DNA of 64,000 bases from Sphingomonas sp. SCN 67-18 (lineage in GTDB: Bacteria > Pseudomonadota > Alphaproteobacteria > Sphingomonadales > Sphingomonadaceae), in NCBI RefSeq assembly GCF_001724715.1, contig NZ_MEFG01000014.1, positions 1-64,000 on the forward strand. The letters run 5' to 3'. The notes under the pieces were generated by a model. That model did no database searches. It was not told the DNA's origin and was given only the letters and a program-made list of their open reading frames with translations. The position numbers and the translations under genes are program-made. Numbering within the stretch: the first letter of the stretch is position 1; the number at the start of each line of letters is the position of its first letter. Positions 1 to 9,123 of the stretch are shown in pieces.

Positions 1-2
1 CC

Positions 3-95
3 GTCGCAACTCGATACGAGAAGCACGACGCAAACTACCTCGCCCTCGTCAAACTCGCCTCAGCCAAAATCTGGATGCGATTTATGAGTCGGTGA
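3..95 (+). mobile_element. 3' end of an IS5-family transposase gene (partial insertion sequence)
   Basis: Reading from base 3, the first 31 codons give a peptide containing the segments RYEKHDANYLALVKLASAKI and WMRFMSR, followed by a TGA at 93-95. This is the usual C-terminus of IS5-family (IS427/IS1031-like) DDE transposases. The rest of the element lies outside the window to the left. The right end of the IS must lie within a few bases of 95-101, because TonB-receptor coding begins immediately afterwards. The identification rests on recall of the family C-terminal pattern; the terminal inverted repeat cannot be verified with only one end visible. Confidence 0.75.
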
Positions 96-1436
96 CCTAA
101 TGCGGACGGCGATTTCATCGATCCGTCGCAGCATATTTTCGGCAAGGACCATTTCACCAAGCTGAGCCAGGAATTCCGCATCGCGACACCCAGCGAGAAC
201 CGGATCCGGCTGGTCGCGGGCGCATTCTACCAGCGCCAGACCCACCTGATCGAACAGGATTACAAGATCACCGATCTCGATCCGGCGCTGTCGGTCAACG
301 GCCATCCCGGCACGATCTGGCTGACCAAGCAGAACCGCATCGACCGCGACTATGCGCTGTTCGGCGAGGTCGCCTTCGATATCAACGACCAGCTGACGCT
401 GACCGGCGGGCTGCGTGGGTTCAAATCGCGCAACACGCTGATCGGCTTCTTCGGCTTCGGCGACGGCTACAGCAGCGGCACCGGCGTGTCGCAATGCTTC
501 AAGGACGGATCGGGCAACTATCTGGGGCCGATCCTCGACGGCGCGCCCTGCACCGATCTGGGCGATGTCGTGGGCAATGAGGTGAAGCCCAAATTGTCTC
601 GCGACACCGGCGTCCTCCACCGGCTGAACCTGACCTACAAGCCCAGCGACGACCAGATGTTCTACGCCACCTGGTCACGCGGTTTCCGCCCCGGCGGCAT
701 CAACCGGCGCGGCGGCATCACCCCCTACAAGCCCGATTTCCTGACCAATTACGAACTGGGCATGAAATTGACGATGATGGACCGGCGGGTCCGCTTCAAC
801 GTCGCCCTGTTCCAGGAACGGTGGAAGGCGTTTCAATATTCCTTCCTGGGCCTGAACAGCCTCACCGAGATCCGCAACGCCGGCAATGCGCGGATCCGGG
901 GGCTGGAGGCAGACCTGAACGTGCGGGCCAGCCCGGGGCTGACCCTCTCGGCGGCCGCGACCTATATCGATGCGAAGACGCGGACCAACTATTGCACCTT
1001 CCTCGACCCCACCTTCACCTGCACCCAGCCGGGCAATTCCATCTCCGCGCCCAAGGGCACCCGGCTGCCGGTGACGCCCAAGCTGAAGTTCAACGCCACC
1101 GCGCGCTATGAATTCGACGCCGGGCCGGTGAAGGCGCACCTGCAGGGCACCGTGGTTCATCAGGGTTCCTCGTCCAGCGACCTGCGCGTGTTCGAGGCCA
1201 GCCTGACCGGCCGGCAGCGCGCCTGGACCAGCGTCGACCTGGCTGGCGGCGTCGCCCAGTCGCACTGGACGGCAGACCTGTTCGTCAGCAACCTGTTCGA
1301 CAAGCTGGGCGATCTCTACCGCTATGCCGAATGCGCTTCGACCACCACGGACGGCCAGGTGGCGTGCGGCGGCAACCCCTATATCGTGCCGATCCAGCCG
1401 CGGACGATCGGGCTGCGGGTGGGATGGAAATATTGA
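96..1436 (+). pseudogene. TonB-dependent receptor, 3' part, interrupted by the IS
   Basis: An open frame runs from just after the transposase stop to a TGA at 1434-1436 without an own start. It encodes about 445 residues of outer-membrane beta-barrel: EFRIATPSENRIRLVAGAFY near the beginning, repeated short amphipathic strands, a DDQMFYATWSRGFRPGG segment typical of sphingomonad receptors, and a final strand ending in an aromatic residue (VGWKY). The plug domain, TonB box and signal peptide are missing from the window. An internal ATG at 486 could give a 316-residue product but would lack the plug and is unlikely to work. Because a transposase tail abuts the barrel directly, the receptor is most simply read as inactivated by insertion. 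Confidence 0.8.
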
Positions 1437-1448
1437 TCGCAGCCCGAC

Positions 1449-1474
1449 GCGCCCGGCACCGTTCCGCCGGGCGC
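1449..1474 (+). terminator. GC-rich hairpin between receptor and permease
   Basis: A perfect 9-bp inverted repeat, GCGCCCGGC (1449-1457) and GCCGGGCGC (1466-1474), encloses an 8-nt loop in the 51-bp gap after the receptor stop and before the permease start. There is no T-run, so intrinsic termination would be weak. It may protect an mRNA end or be a chance GC-rich fold. Confidence 0.35.
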
Positions 1475-1487
1475 GGAGCCTGACCGG

Positions 1488-2831
1488 ATGACCGGCCGGC
1501 CGGCCGCGCCCGCGCGCGCGCTGGGTTTCTGGATGTGCCTTGCGCTGGTCATGGGCAACATGATCGGCTCGGGCGTCTATCTGCTGCCGGCCAGCCTGGC
1601 GCCCTATGGCTGGAACGCGCTGTTCGGCTGGGTGCTGACGGTGGGCGGCGCGCTCTGCCTGGCGGTCGTTTTCGGCCGGCTGGCGCGCACGCTGCCGCAG
1701 GCGGGCGGCGCCTATGGCTTCGTGGAGGCGGGCTTCGGCCGTTTCCCCGCCTTCATCGTCGGCCTGACCTATTGGATATCGGTGCTGATCGCCAATGCGG
1801 CCATCGCCATAGCGGCGGTCAGCTATCTCAGCATCTTCGCGCCGGGCATGGCCGATATTTCCGGCCTGCCCGCCATCATGGCGGTGCTGCTGATCTGGCT
1901 GGTGACGCTCATCAACCTGATCGGCGCGCGCGCCGCCGGGGGGTTCCAGCTGGTGACGACGGTGGTGAAGCTGCTGCCGCTGGCCGCGGTCGCGGTGATC
2001 GCGCTGCTGCTCGCCCTCGGCATCGGCGAGGCGCGCGCGCTGCCCTTCCATGCCGACCAGATATCCGGCTCCGCCATCACGGCCACCGCCGCGCTGACCC
2101 TGTGGGCCATGCTGGGCTTCGAATCGGCGGCGATTCCACAGGGCAAGGTGGACCGGCCGGCGGTGACGATTCCGCGCGCCACCGTGTTCGGCACGTTGCT
2201 GGTCGGCTTGATCTACATCGTCACCTGTTCCGCCATCACGCTGCTGCTGCCGGCCGATCAGGTCGCGCGGTCCAACGCGCCCTTTGCGGATTTCATCGCG
2301 CTTTATTGGGGCCATGGCCCGGCGCTGCTGATCGCGCTGTTCGCGGCGGTGAGCGCGATCGGCGCGCTGAACGGCTGGGTATTGATCCAGGGGGAGCTGC
2401 CGCTGGCGATGGCGCGGGCGGGCAGCCTGCCCCGCTGGTTCGCCGTCACCGGCCGGGGCGACACGCCGGTGCGCGGGCTGATCGTGTCGACCGCCTTCGT
2501 CACCCTGCTGGTGCTGATGAACTACAGCCGCTCGATGGCGGACCTGTTCACCTTCATGGCGCTGCTGGCGACGGCGGCGACGCTGGTGCTCTACCTTGCC
2601 TGCGCCGCGGCGAGCGTGAAGCTGACGCTCAACGGGCGGATGCCGCATTCGACGCCGTTCCTGATCGTCGCCGGTCTGGGCGTGGTCTATGCGGTCTGGA
2701 CCTTCTACGGCGCCGGGCTGGAGGCGAGCGGTTGGATCATCGTCCTGCTTGCCGCCGGCGCGCCGCTCTACCTTCTGCTGCCGCGATCAGTGACCGCGGA
2801 CCATGCGGCCGATGAAGGTGCGGTCGGCTAA
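1488..2831 (+). CDS. APC-superfamily amino acid/amine permease
   Basis: The 447-residue product is an integral inner-membrane protein with about 12 hydrophobic segments. TM1 carries the APC signature GNMIGSGVYLLP (about residues 23-34), the substrate-binding unwound helix of the APC fold. Overall layout resembles AdiC/YcaM-like antiporters or permeases, which move amino acids or amines with protons. The gene runs into the convergent FAD oxidoreductase gene and overlaps its 3' end by 45 bp. Substrate cannot be read from sequence, but the Rieske oxygenase and BetI-like regulator nearby would fit an amino-acid-derived or quaternary amine compound (inference). Confidence 0.85.
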   Translation: MTGRPAAPARALGFWMCLALVMGNMIGSGVYLLPASLAPYGWNALFGWVLTVGGALCLAVVFGRLARTLPQAGGAYGFVEAGFGRFPAFIVGLTYWISVLIANAAIAIAAVSYLSIFAPGMADISGLPAIMAVLLIWLVTLINLIGARAAGGFQLVTTVVKLLPLAAVAVIALLLALGIGEARALPFHADQISGSAITATAALTLWAMLGFESAAIPQGKVDRPAVTIPRATVFGTLLVGLIYIVTCSAITLLLPADQVARSNAPFADFIALYWGHGPALLIALFAAVSAIGALNGWVLIQGELPLAMARAGSLPRWFAVTGRGDTPVRGLIVSTAFVTLLVLMNYSRSMADLFTFMALLATAATLVLYLACAAASVKLTLNGRMPHSTPFLIVAGLGVVYAVWTFYGAGLEASGWIIVLLAAGAPLYLLLPRSVTADHAADEGAVG

Positions 2832-4397
2832 AATCTCGCGCGCGGCGTTATGCCCCGGCGCGCCGGTGACGCCGCCGCCGGGGTGGGTGCCCGCGCCGCA
2901 CATGTACAGCCCCTTCAACGGCCCGCGATAGGCGCCGTTGCCAAGGATGGGCCGCGCCGCCCAAAGCTGGTCGAGCGACATGTTGCCGTGCATGATGTCG
3001 CCGCCCATCAGCCCGAACTTGCGCTCCAGATCGAGCGGGGAAAGGATCATCCTGCCCAGCACCGATGCCCTGAAACCCGGCGCATAGCCTTCCACAGTGT
3101 CGATGATCCGGTCCGCCGCCGCCTCGCGCTCGTCGTCCCAGCTCCGCCCGTCGGGCAGTTCCGGCGCGAATTGCTGGCAGAACAGGCTGGCGACATGCTG
3201 GCCCGGCGGGGCGAGGCTGTCGTCCACGGTGGAGGGGATCAGCATCTCGACGATCGGCCGGTCCGACATGCCGTGCAGCTTCGCGTCGGTGAAGGCGCGG
3301 TCCATATAATCCAGCGTCGGCGCGATGATGATGCCGGACCGGTGATGCTCGCCCGGTTCAGGCAGGCAGGTGAAGCGCGGCAGTTCCGACAGGGCGACAT
3401 TCATGCGGAAGGTGCCTGAACCGACCTTGAAGCCCTTCACCCGGCGGACATAGTCCGGGCCGAGATCCACCGGGTCGATCAGCCGTTCGTAGAGCAGCTT
3501 CGGCCCGACATTGGCAATCACCGTCGCGCAGCCGATCTCCTCGCCGCTTTCCAACCGGACCCCGGCCACCTTGCCGCCGTCCACCAGCACGCGGGACACC
3601 GGCGATTCAAGGCTGATCTCAACGCCCGCCGCCACGCACACCCGGGCCATCGCCTGGGTGATCGCGCCCATGCCGCCGACGCTGTGGCCCCAGGCGCCAC
3701 GCTTGCCGTTCACCTCTCCGAAGACGTGGTGGAGCAGCACATAGGCGCTGCCCGGCGTGTCCGGGCTGGCATAGTTGCCGACCACCGCGTCGAAGCCGAA
3801 GGCCGCTTTCACCGCCTCGCTGTCGAACCAGCCGTCGAGGAAGGTGCGGGCGCTTTTCACGAACAGGTCGAGCACGTCGCGCTGCTGGTCGATCGGCATC
3901 TTCGCCAGCCGGCGGCCCTGGCGCGCTCCGTCGATCAGCGTCTTCAGCCCGTCGCCGATATTGGGCGGCGTCTGCATCGCGAGGTCGCGCAGCACGTCAG
4001 CGACATTTTCCAGCGCGTCATAATAAGCGGGCAGCGTTTCCGCGTCGCGGGCGGAGAATTTGCGGAACTCCGCCTGGGTGCGTTCCAGCCCGCCGCCCAG
4101 CTTCAGATAGCGGCCATCATCCTGCGGCAGGAAATTGGAGATCGGCCGTTCGATGACGCGATAGCCATGATCGGCCAGCTTCATGTCGACGATCACCCTG
4201 GGCTGGAGCAGGCTGACCGTGTAGCTGGCCACCGAATTGCGGAAGCCGGGGTGGAATTCCTCCGTCACCGCCGCGCCGCCCGCCACGTCGCGCCGCTCGA
4301 CGATGCGGACCTTAAGCCCCGCACGGGCAAGGTAGAAGGCGCAGACCAGGCCATTATGGCCGGCGCCGATGATGATCGCGTCCAATTTCCGGGTCAT
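2787..4397 (-). CDS. FAD-dependent oxidoreductase, phytoene desaturase/PYROXD2-like
   Basis: Starting at the ATG at 4397 the protein has 536 residues and begins with a dinucleotide-binding GAGHNGL motif (about residues 11-17) followed by the ERRDVAGGAAVTEEF segment, the usual FAD-binding start of the amine-oxidase/phytoene-desaturase superfamily. The C-terminal part has GLYMCGAGTHPGGGVTGAPG, the second FAD-contact motif of this family. An open frame extends upstream to 4886 but lies inside the Rieske gene. The ATG at 4397 overlaps the Rieske stop as ATGA, which indicates translational coupling. The enzyme likely oxidises a C-C or C-N bond in the same pathway as the Rieske oxygenase; the substrate is unknown. 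Confidence 0.85.
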   Translation of the reverse strand: MTRKLDAIIIGAGHNGLVCAFYLARAGLKVRIVERRDVAGGAAVTEEFHPGFRNSVASYTVSLLQPRVIVDMKLADHGYRVIERPISNFLPQDDGRYLKLGGGLERTQAEFRKFSARDAETLPAYYDALENVADVLRDLAMQTPPNIGDGLKTLIDGARQGRRLAKMPIDQQRDVLDLFVKSARTFLDGWFDSEAVKAAFGFDAVVGNYASPDTPGSAYVLLHHVFGEVNGKRGAWGHSVGGMGAITQAMARVCVAAGVEISLESPVSRVLVDGGKVAGVRLESGEEIGCATVIANVGPKLLYERLIDPVDLGPDYVRRVKGFKVGSGTFRMNVALSELPRFTCLPEPGEHHRSGIIIAPTLDYMDRAFTDAKLHGMSDRPIVEMLIPSTVDDSLAPPGQHVASLFCQQFAPELPDGRSWDDEREAAADRIIDTVEGYAPGFRASVLGRMILSPLDLERKFGLMGGDIMHGNMSLDQLWAARPILGNGAYRGPLKGLYMCGAGTHPGGGVTGAPGHNAAREILADRTFIGRMVRGH

Positions 4398-5587
4398 AGC
4401 ACGGCTTTCGGTTTCGGGTTGTGGTGGCTCCAGCCGGGGGCTGGCGGATGGTGCAGCCGCGCCTCGGGAATCAGCGCGCGCATCTTGCGGCAGAAGGCCC
4501 GCAGGCAGACCTCGTCCGCGCTGAGCGGCCCAACGGTGAAGCTGGGCGATTCCATGCCCGCCTGCACCCGCGCGATCAGCACCGTATCCTCGGCGTTTAC
4601 CTGACGGTTGATCCGCCAGTTGAGGTAGCGGGCGGCCTTCATCTCCCGCCGCGCGTCCGGCAGGGCGTAGCTGATCTCGCGGATTAGCGTCTCGGTGGGC
4701 GAGACCGGCAGGAACTGCATGAAATCGATCTGGTCTGGATAAATGTCGAAGGCGACATTGGGCCAGAGCTTGAAATAGAGCCAGAAACGCTGGCGATCCT
4801 GCGGCAGGTGCGGCACCGGCGGCAGGAGCCGCTGGTAGAGCCGTTCCGACCAGTTTGACGAGGGCGCGTCGATCAGCCCGCCCCACATGCGATCGACATG
4901 GGGTTCCGCCTCGACGCCATAGCCGCGCCCGAACAGGCGGGTCAGCCCGGGATGCGCGACGGGGATGTGCAGCCCGTCCGAATAATTGTCGGCGACATTC
5001 TTCCAGTTGACCGGGCGGGGCCGCAGCGTCACCCGGCCCAGCGCGCGGACATCCTCGAACCGGTAGGGCGCGACCTGCGCCTCATAAGGGGCCATCATGT
5101 CGGCGACCGAGGGGCCGCCGCCTTCCAGCCGCACGAAGATGAAGCCGCGCCAGGTCTCCAGTTCGATCGGCGGCAGGCCATGGTCGGCCATGGCGAAATC
5201 GGGATAGCGCGCCTTGCCGGGAACCCCGCTCAGGCTGCCGTCCAGCTCATAGGTCCAGGCGTGATAGGGGCAGACCAGCTTCTTCGCGCAGCCCGCGGCG
5301 CCATCCACCAGCCGCGACCCGCGATGGCGGCAGACGTTTGAAAAGGCGCGCACCACATCGTCGCGCCCGCGCACCACGATGATGCTTTCGCCCAGAAACT
5401 CCAGCGTGTGCCAGTCCCCCGGCGCGGCGACGTCGCTGACATGGCACACCACCTGCCAGCTGGGGCGCATCACCCGCGCCATCTCAAGGCCGTGGAATTC
5501 CGCATCCCGATATGTCCATGCGGGCAGGCTCCAGCCTTCATCGGGGTCGACGGCGGCGGCGGGGCCGTTCATGGCGAAAGAAGGCAT
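4394..5587 (-). CDS. Rieske non-heme iron oxygenase, alpha subunit
   Basis: The 397-residue protein has a Rieske [2Fe-2S] centre with ligands Cys86-His88 (CRHRGS) and Cys106-His109 (CPYHAW). Its mononuclear iron site includes DNYSDGLHIPVAH, with Asp200 as bridging residue and His207/His212 as ligands. Architecture matches ring-hydroxylating and quaternary-amine monooxygenase alpha subunits (GbcA, CntA and stachydrine demethylase types). Most relatives have Glu where Asp204 stands. It is transcribed away from the TetR gene and coupled to the FAD oxidoreductase by an ATGA overlap. No ferredoxin reductase partner is encoded nearby, so electrons must come from another locus. Function in N-demethylation or hydroxylation is inference. 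Confidence 0.88.
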   Translation of the reverse strand: MPSFAMNGPAAAVDPDEGWSLPAWTYRDAEFHGLEMARVMRPSWQVVCHVSDVAAPGDWHTLEFLGESIIVVRGRDDVVRAFSNVCRHRGSRLVDGAAGCAKKLVCPYHAWTYELDGSLSGVPGKARYPDFAMADHGLPPIELETWRGFIFVRLEGGGPSVADMMAPYEAQVAPYRFEDVRALGRVTLRPRPVNWKNVADNYSDGLHIPVAHPGLTRLFGRGYGVEAEPHVDRMWGGLIDAPSSNWSERLYQRLLPPVPHLPQDRQRFWLYFKLWPNVAFDIYPDQIDFMQFLPVSPTETLIREISYALPDARREMKAARYLNWRINRQVNAEDTVLIARVQAGMESPSFTVGPLSADEVCLRAFCRKMRALIPEARLHHPPAPGWSHHNPKPKAVL

Positions 5588-5608
5588 GGGAATATCCGGC
5601 GATCGTTG

Positions 5609-5624
5609 TTATACATTTGTATAA
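5609..5624. promoter_or_regulatory. Perfect palindromic operator, probable TetR binding site
   Basis: TTATACATTTGTATAA is a perfect palindrome of two 7-bp arms around a TT centre. It sits between the divergent Rieske gene (start 5587) and TetR gene (start 5658), the usual place for a TetR-type operator controlling both. It is strikingly AT-rich against the GC-rich surroundings. Repression of both promoters by the adjacent regulator is inferred. Confidence 0.7.
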
Positions 5625-5657
5625 TAGCATCGACGGGCTGGCAAGGTGGAACGGACC

Positions 5658-6272
5658 ATGGCGACGAAACGACCCGCCGCGACGCGCGAGGCCCCGGACG
5701 TGCGGCGGCAGGCGCTGATCGATGCGACCGCCGCCTGCCTGGCGGAACGCGGCGCGGCCGGCACGTCGGTGCGGACGATCTGCCAGCGCGCAGGCGTGTC
5801 GCCGGGGCTGCTGCGCCATTATTTCGACGGCATCGATGCGCTGATCGCCGAGACTTATCGCGCCACCGCCGCCCGCGTCTCGGCAACGCTGGGCGCGGCC
5901 GCCGCCGACGCCGGGGCGGACCCGCGGGCCCGGCTGATCGCCTTCATCACCGCCAGCTTCCGCCCGCCGGTATCGGATGCGTCGCTGCTGGCGACCTGGC
6001 TGGCTTTCTGGAGCCTGGTGAAGACCGATCCGGCCATCGCTGCGATCCACGCCGAAACCTATCGCGACAATCGCGCCGCGCTGGAATCGCTGCTCGCCGG
6101 GCACGGCCTGCCCGCCGCCCGCGTGCGGCCCGTCGCCATCGCGCTGACCGCGCTGGTCGACGGGCTGTGGCTGGAACGCTCGCTCGATCCGGCCAGCTTC
6201 ACGCCGGAGGAGGCCGGCGCCATGGCGGTGCGCTGGCTCGATACGCTGCTGGAGCGGCCGGGGTTCGACTGA
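5658..6272 (+). CDS. TetR/AcrR-family repressor, BetI-like
   Basis: This 204-residue regulator has an N-terminal helix-turn-helix (TSVRTICQRAGVSPGLLRHY, about residues 36-55) and a C-terminal ligand domain resembling the BetI type, ending in a dimerisation helix with GLWLERSLDPASFTPEEA. The ATG at 5658 is preferred over a GTG at 5646 because AAGGTGG lies 8 bases upstream of the former. BetI-type repressors sense choline or related amines, which would match the adjacent oxygenase cluster, but the inducer is not visible in the sequence. It probably binds the palindrome at 5609-5624. Confidence 0.85.
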   Translation: MATKRPAATREAPDVRRQALIDATAACLAERGAAGTSVRTICQRAGVSPGLLRHYFDGIDALIAETYRATAARVSATLGAAAADAGADPRARLIAFITASFRPPVSDASLLATWLAFWSLVKTDPAIAAIHAETYRDNRAALESLLAGHGLPAARVRPVAIALTALVDGLWLERSLDPASFTPEEAGAMAVRWLDTLLERPGFD

Positions 6273-6275
6273 GCC

Positions 6276-7661
6276 TTATTTCGCCAGATCGGTGAGCAGC
6301 GAACGCCAGTGCGCCAGCGCGGGCGCGATTCCGTTCACCGGAATCCGCTCGTTCAGGCCGTGGGCGAAGCCATCCTCCGCGCGCTGGAACAGCGACGACA
6401 CGCCATAGGTGGGCACGCCCAGCGCGCGGAAATGCAGCCCGTCCGTCGCGCCGGCCGACATGTTGGGCGACACCTGAAGCTTCGGATAGCGGGCGTGGAC
6501 CGCGCGGTTGACCGCCTTCACAACGTCCGGGCGCAGCGGCGACGCGTCGCTGGACGTCGGATCGTCGAGGATCGTCACCGTGGCGCTGTCGTCCGCGATC
6601 ACCCTGACCAGCGTGTCGCGGATCGACGGGATGGTGACGCCGGGGAAGATACGGCAATTGATGTTGGCGGTGGCGCGCTGCGGCAGGGCGTTCTGGGCAT
6701 GGCCGCCATTCACCATGGTCGCGACGCAGGTGGTGCGGACCTGGCCGATATATTCCGGTTCCTGCGAGATGCGGTCCGCCGCAGCGGCATCGGTGGGGTC
6801 GGCGGCGAAGCGGGCCATGGCCGCGCCCAGATCCCCACCCACTTCCCTGGCCGCTGCTTCCAGCGACGCCTTGGTCAGCTCATTGATCTGCGGCAGGAAA
6901 TGATAGGCGTCGAGCCGCGCCAGCGCCTTGCCCAGCCGGTAGATCGCGTTGCTGCCGGTCGGCGCGCTGGAATGGCCGCCGGGATCCGTCACGGTGATCG
7001 CGAAATCGGCATAGGTTTTTTCGCCGGCCTGAAGCCCGTAATAGACCGGCTGGCCGTCGGCGCTGAGCAGCCCGCCGCCGCCGTCGCCGTTCAGCGCCAG
7101 CTCCGCGCCCTTCAGCTGCCCGGCGAGCAGCTTGGTGGTCGCCATATGGGTTTCCTCGTCGCCGGACAGCGCCAGGATCAGCGTGCGGCCGGGCTTGAAG
7201 CCTGCCTTGCGCATCTGCGCCAGCGTCGCGACGATCACGCTGACGTCGAACTTGTTGTCCTCCGACCCGCGCCCGTAAATATAGCCGCCTTCCTCGACCG
7301 CGACGAAGGGATCGCGCGTCCAGTCGGCCGGGTTGGCCTCCACCACGTCCATATGGCCCATCAGCACGATCGGCTTGTCCGCGCGCTTGCCGGGGAATGT
7401 CACCACCAAAGTCGCGGTTTCGCCCACCGGGGTGATGCTGATCTCGCTGTCCGCAAAGCCGCCTGCCTTCAGCACGGAGGCCAGATAGGCGGCATAGGCC
7501 GGCACCTGCCCGCGTCCCTCCACGGTGGGAAAGGCGATCGATTTCTTCAGAATGTCGGTCGCCTGGGCGACATCGGCCGCACTGGGCGCCGCCTGGGCGA
7601 GCGCCGCCGAGGCACTGGCGCCCAGCAGCAGGGCTATGGTCAGTCTGGTCATTGCGCGCAT
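6276..7661 (-). CDS. Secreted M20-family metallopeptidase
   Basis: The 461-residue protein begins with a signal peptide (MRAMTRLTIALLL, then ASAALAQ). M20 zinc ligands are visible: His103/Asp105 in GHMDVVEA, Asp135 in GRGSEDNK and catalytic Glu169/170 in SGDEETH. A central dimerisation domain contains GGHSSAPTGSNAI. The start at 7661 is supported by GGGGAGAAG six bases upstream; the open frame continues upstream without such a site. Family members cleave peptides or N-acylated amino acids; here it acts in the periplasm. The gene is convergent with tetR, with only three bases between the stops. Confidence 0.88.
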   Translation of the reverse strand: MRAMTRLTIALLLGASASAALAQAAPSAADVAQATDILKKSIAFPTVEGRGQVPAYAAYLASVLKAGGFADSEISITPVGETATLVVTFPGKRADKPIVLMGHMDVVEANPADWTRDPFVAVEEGGYIYGRGSEDNKFDVSVIVATLAQMRKAGFKPGRTLILALSGDEETHMATTKLLAGQLKGAELALNGDGGGGLLSADGQPVYYGLQAGEKTYADFAITVTDPGGHSSAPTGSNAIYRLGKALARLDAYHFLPQINELTKASLEAAAREVGGDLGAAMARFAADPTDAAAADRISQEPEYIGQVRTTCVATMVNGGHAQNALPQRATANINCRIFPGVTIPSIRDTLVRVIADDSATVTILDDPTSSDASPLRPDVVKAVNRAVHARYPKLQVSPNMSAGATDGLHFRALGVPTYGVSSLFQRAEDGFAHGLNERIPVNGIAPALAHWRSLLTDLAK

Positions 7662-7779
7662 GGTGATCTTCTCCCCGAATGTCATGGTTTTGCATGCCAT
7701 CGGGGGTGGAAGCAATGTCGCCACGGGCCTTTTCCTGTCGGCTGCGGGGGCAGCGCGCCGGCCGCCCCCGATCACCGGA

Positions 7780-8511
7780 TCAGAGCGGTTCGCCGGTAAC
7801 GGGCGGCGGCGGCGGATCACCGATCAGGCCGCGATAGGCGACACCGGCCACCAGCGCGCCGACGATCGGCGCAACCCAGAACAGCCAGAGCTGCTGCAGC
7901 GCCAGCCCGCCGACCAGAAGCGCCGGCCCGGTGCTGCGCGCCGGATTGACGGAGGTGTTGGTCACCGGAATGCTGATCAGGTGGATGAGGGTGAGCGACA
8001 GGCCGATGGCGATCGGCGCGAAGCCGGAGGGGGCGCGCGTGTCGGTCGACCCCAGGATGACGATCAGGAAACCCAGCGTCAGCACCACCTCGATGATCAG
8101 CGCCGCCGTCATCGAATAGCCGCCCGGCGAATGTTCCCCGAACCCGTTCACCGCCAGCCCGTTGCCGGCCAGCACGAAATCGGGCTGGCCGCTGGCGATC
8201 TGCAGCAGGATGAAGGCGGCGATCACCGCGCCCACCAGCTGCGCGATGATATAGGGGGCGATATCCTTTGCCGGGAAGCGCCCGCCGGACCACAGGCCGA
8301 TCGTCACCGCCGGGTTGAGATGACAGCCGGAAATATGGCCGATCGAATAGGCCATGGTGAGCAGCGTCAGGCCGAAGGCGAGGCTGACCCCCAGAAAACC
8401 GATCCCCAGTTCCGGGAAGGCGGCGGCCAGCACCGCGCTGCCGCAGCCGCCGAACACCAGCCAGAATGTTCCGAATGTTTCGGCGAACAACCGTTTGGAC
8501 AAAGGCACCAT
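7780..8511 (-). CDS. aqpZ: Aquaporin Z-type water channel
   Basis: The 243-residue membrane protein has six hydrophobic helices and both NPA boxes (NPAVT at about 66-70 and NPARS at about 189-193). It has the His and Arg expected at the selectivity filter of water-specific AqpZ (IHLIS and NPAR). The ATG at 8511 has an AAAGGAA ribosome site. An in-frame ATG at 8527-8529 would add six residues. The C-terminus ends in a short proline stretch. It mediates rapid osmotic water flow across the inner membrane. Confidence 0.9.
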   Translation of the reverse strand: MVPLSKRLFAETFGTFWLVFGGCGSAVLAAAFPELGIGFLGVSLAFGLTLLTMAYSIGHISGCHLNPAVTIGLWSGGRFPAKDIAPYIIAQLVGAVIAAFILLQIASGQPDFVLAGNGLAVNGFGEHSPGGYSMTAALIIEVVLTLGFLIVILGSTDTRAPSGFAPIAIGLSLTLIHLISIPVTNTSVNPARSTGPALLVGGLALQQLWLFWVAPIVGALVAGVAYRGLIGDPPPPPVTGEPL

Positions 8512-8556
8512 GATGTTTCCTTTCGTCATCGGCCGCCCCGCACCAACCCCGGCGGC

Positions 8557-9033
8557 CTATTGCGGTGAAGCCCCCTTTTCCGCGGGGAAGAAACGCAGCA
8601 CGTCGCTGCTGTCGGCGCTCAGCACCAGCGCGCCGGTCGGTTCGATCCGCCAGCGGACGACCTGCCGGAGCAGATCCAGATATTTGCTTTCCTGCGCCAT
8701 CAGCGCGGGCGCGCAGGCCATGCGCGTCGTCGCCGCCGGCTCCAGCTTCAGCCCGTCGCCGTCCAGCGCATAGCCGATGGTGTAGCGGTTGCACCCCGCG
8801 CTGCCGCTCGCCCGCCCGGCATCGCCCAGCAGCAGGGTGACGTGGCTGCGGTCGATGATCCCGCCGCCGCCCAGATCCTCCGCCAGCCAGACGGTGCCCG
8901 CCGGCGTTGCCGAAGCGGCAGGTGGCGCGGCGCGCGGCGGATCCGCCATCGGCGCGCAACCCGCCGATAACGCCGCCAGCAGCCCGGCGGCGAGCGCATG
9001 AAAAAGTCCGGAAGTGCAACGCCCTGTCGCCAT
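8557..9033 (-). CDS. META-domain (HslJ-like) lipoprotein
   Basis: The 158-residue protein has a lipobox LSAGC with Cys26. A single META domain follows, with the characteristic WLAEDLGGGGIIDRSHVTLL start, SGSAGCNRYTIGY core and TRMACAPALMAQES segment; the two Cys of the domain are conserved. Proteins of this family are periplasmic or outer-membrane-anchored and of unclear biochemical role (HslJ relates to novobiocin tolerance). The start is set at 9033, where AGGGGA lies upstream and the signal peptide begins. It lies just upstream of aqpZ in the same direction. Confidence 0.8.
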   Translation of the reverse strand: MATGRCTSGLFHALAAGLLAALSAGCAPMADPPRAAPPAASATPAGTVWLAEDLGGGGIIDRSHVTLLLGDAGRASGSAGCNRYTIGYALDGDGLKLEPAATTRMACAPALMAQESKYLDLLRQVVRWRIEPTGALVLSADSSDVLRFFPAEKGASPQ

Positions 9034-9123
9034 GCGGTCCCCTGCCCGATGTCGCGCCGCCAGCATGGCACGGCCGCCGCCCCCGCGCCAAGCCGGAAAT
9101 GAGAACCGGCGGCTATGCGTCCC

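Noticed and set aside
60-2648. Long minus-strand open frames antisense to the TonB receptor and the permease
   Set aside because: They are Arg/Ala/Gly/His-rich mirror frames of clear plus-strand genes in GC-rich DNA, with no family motifs.
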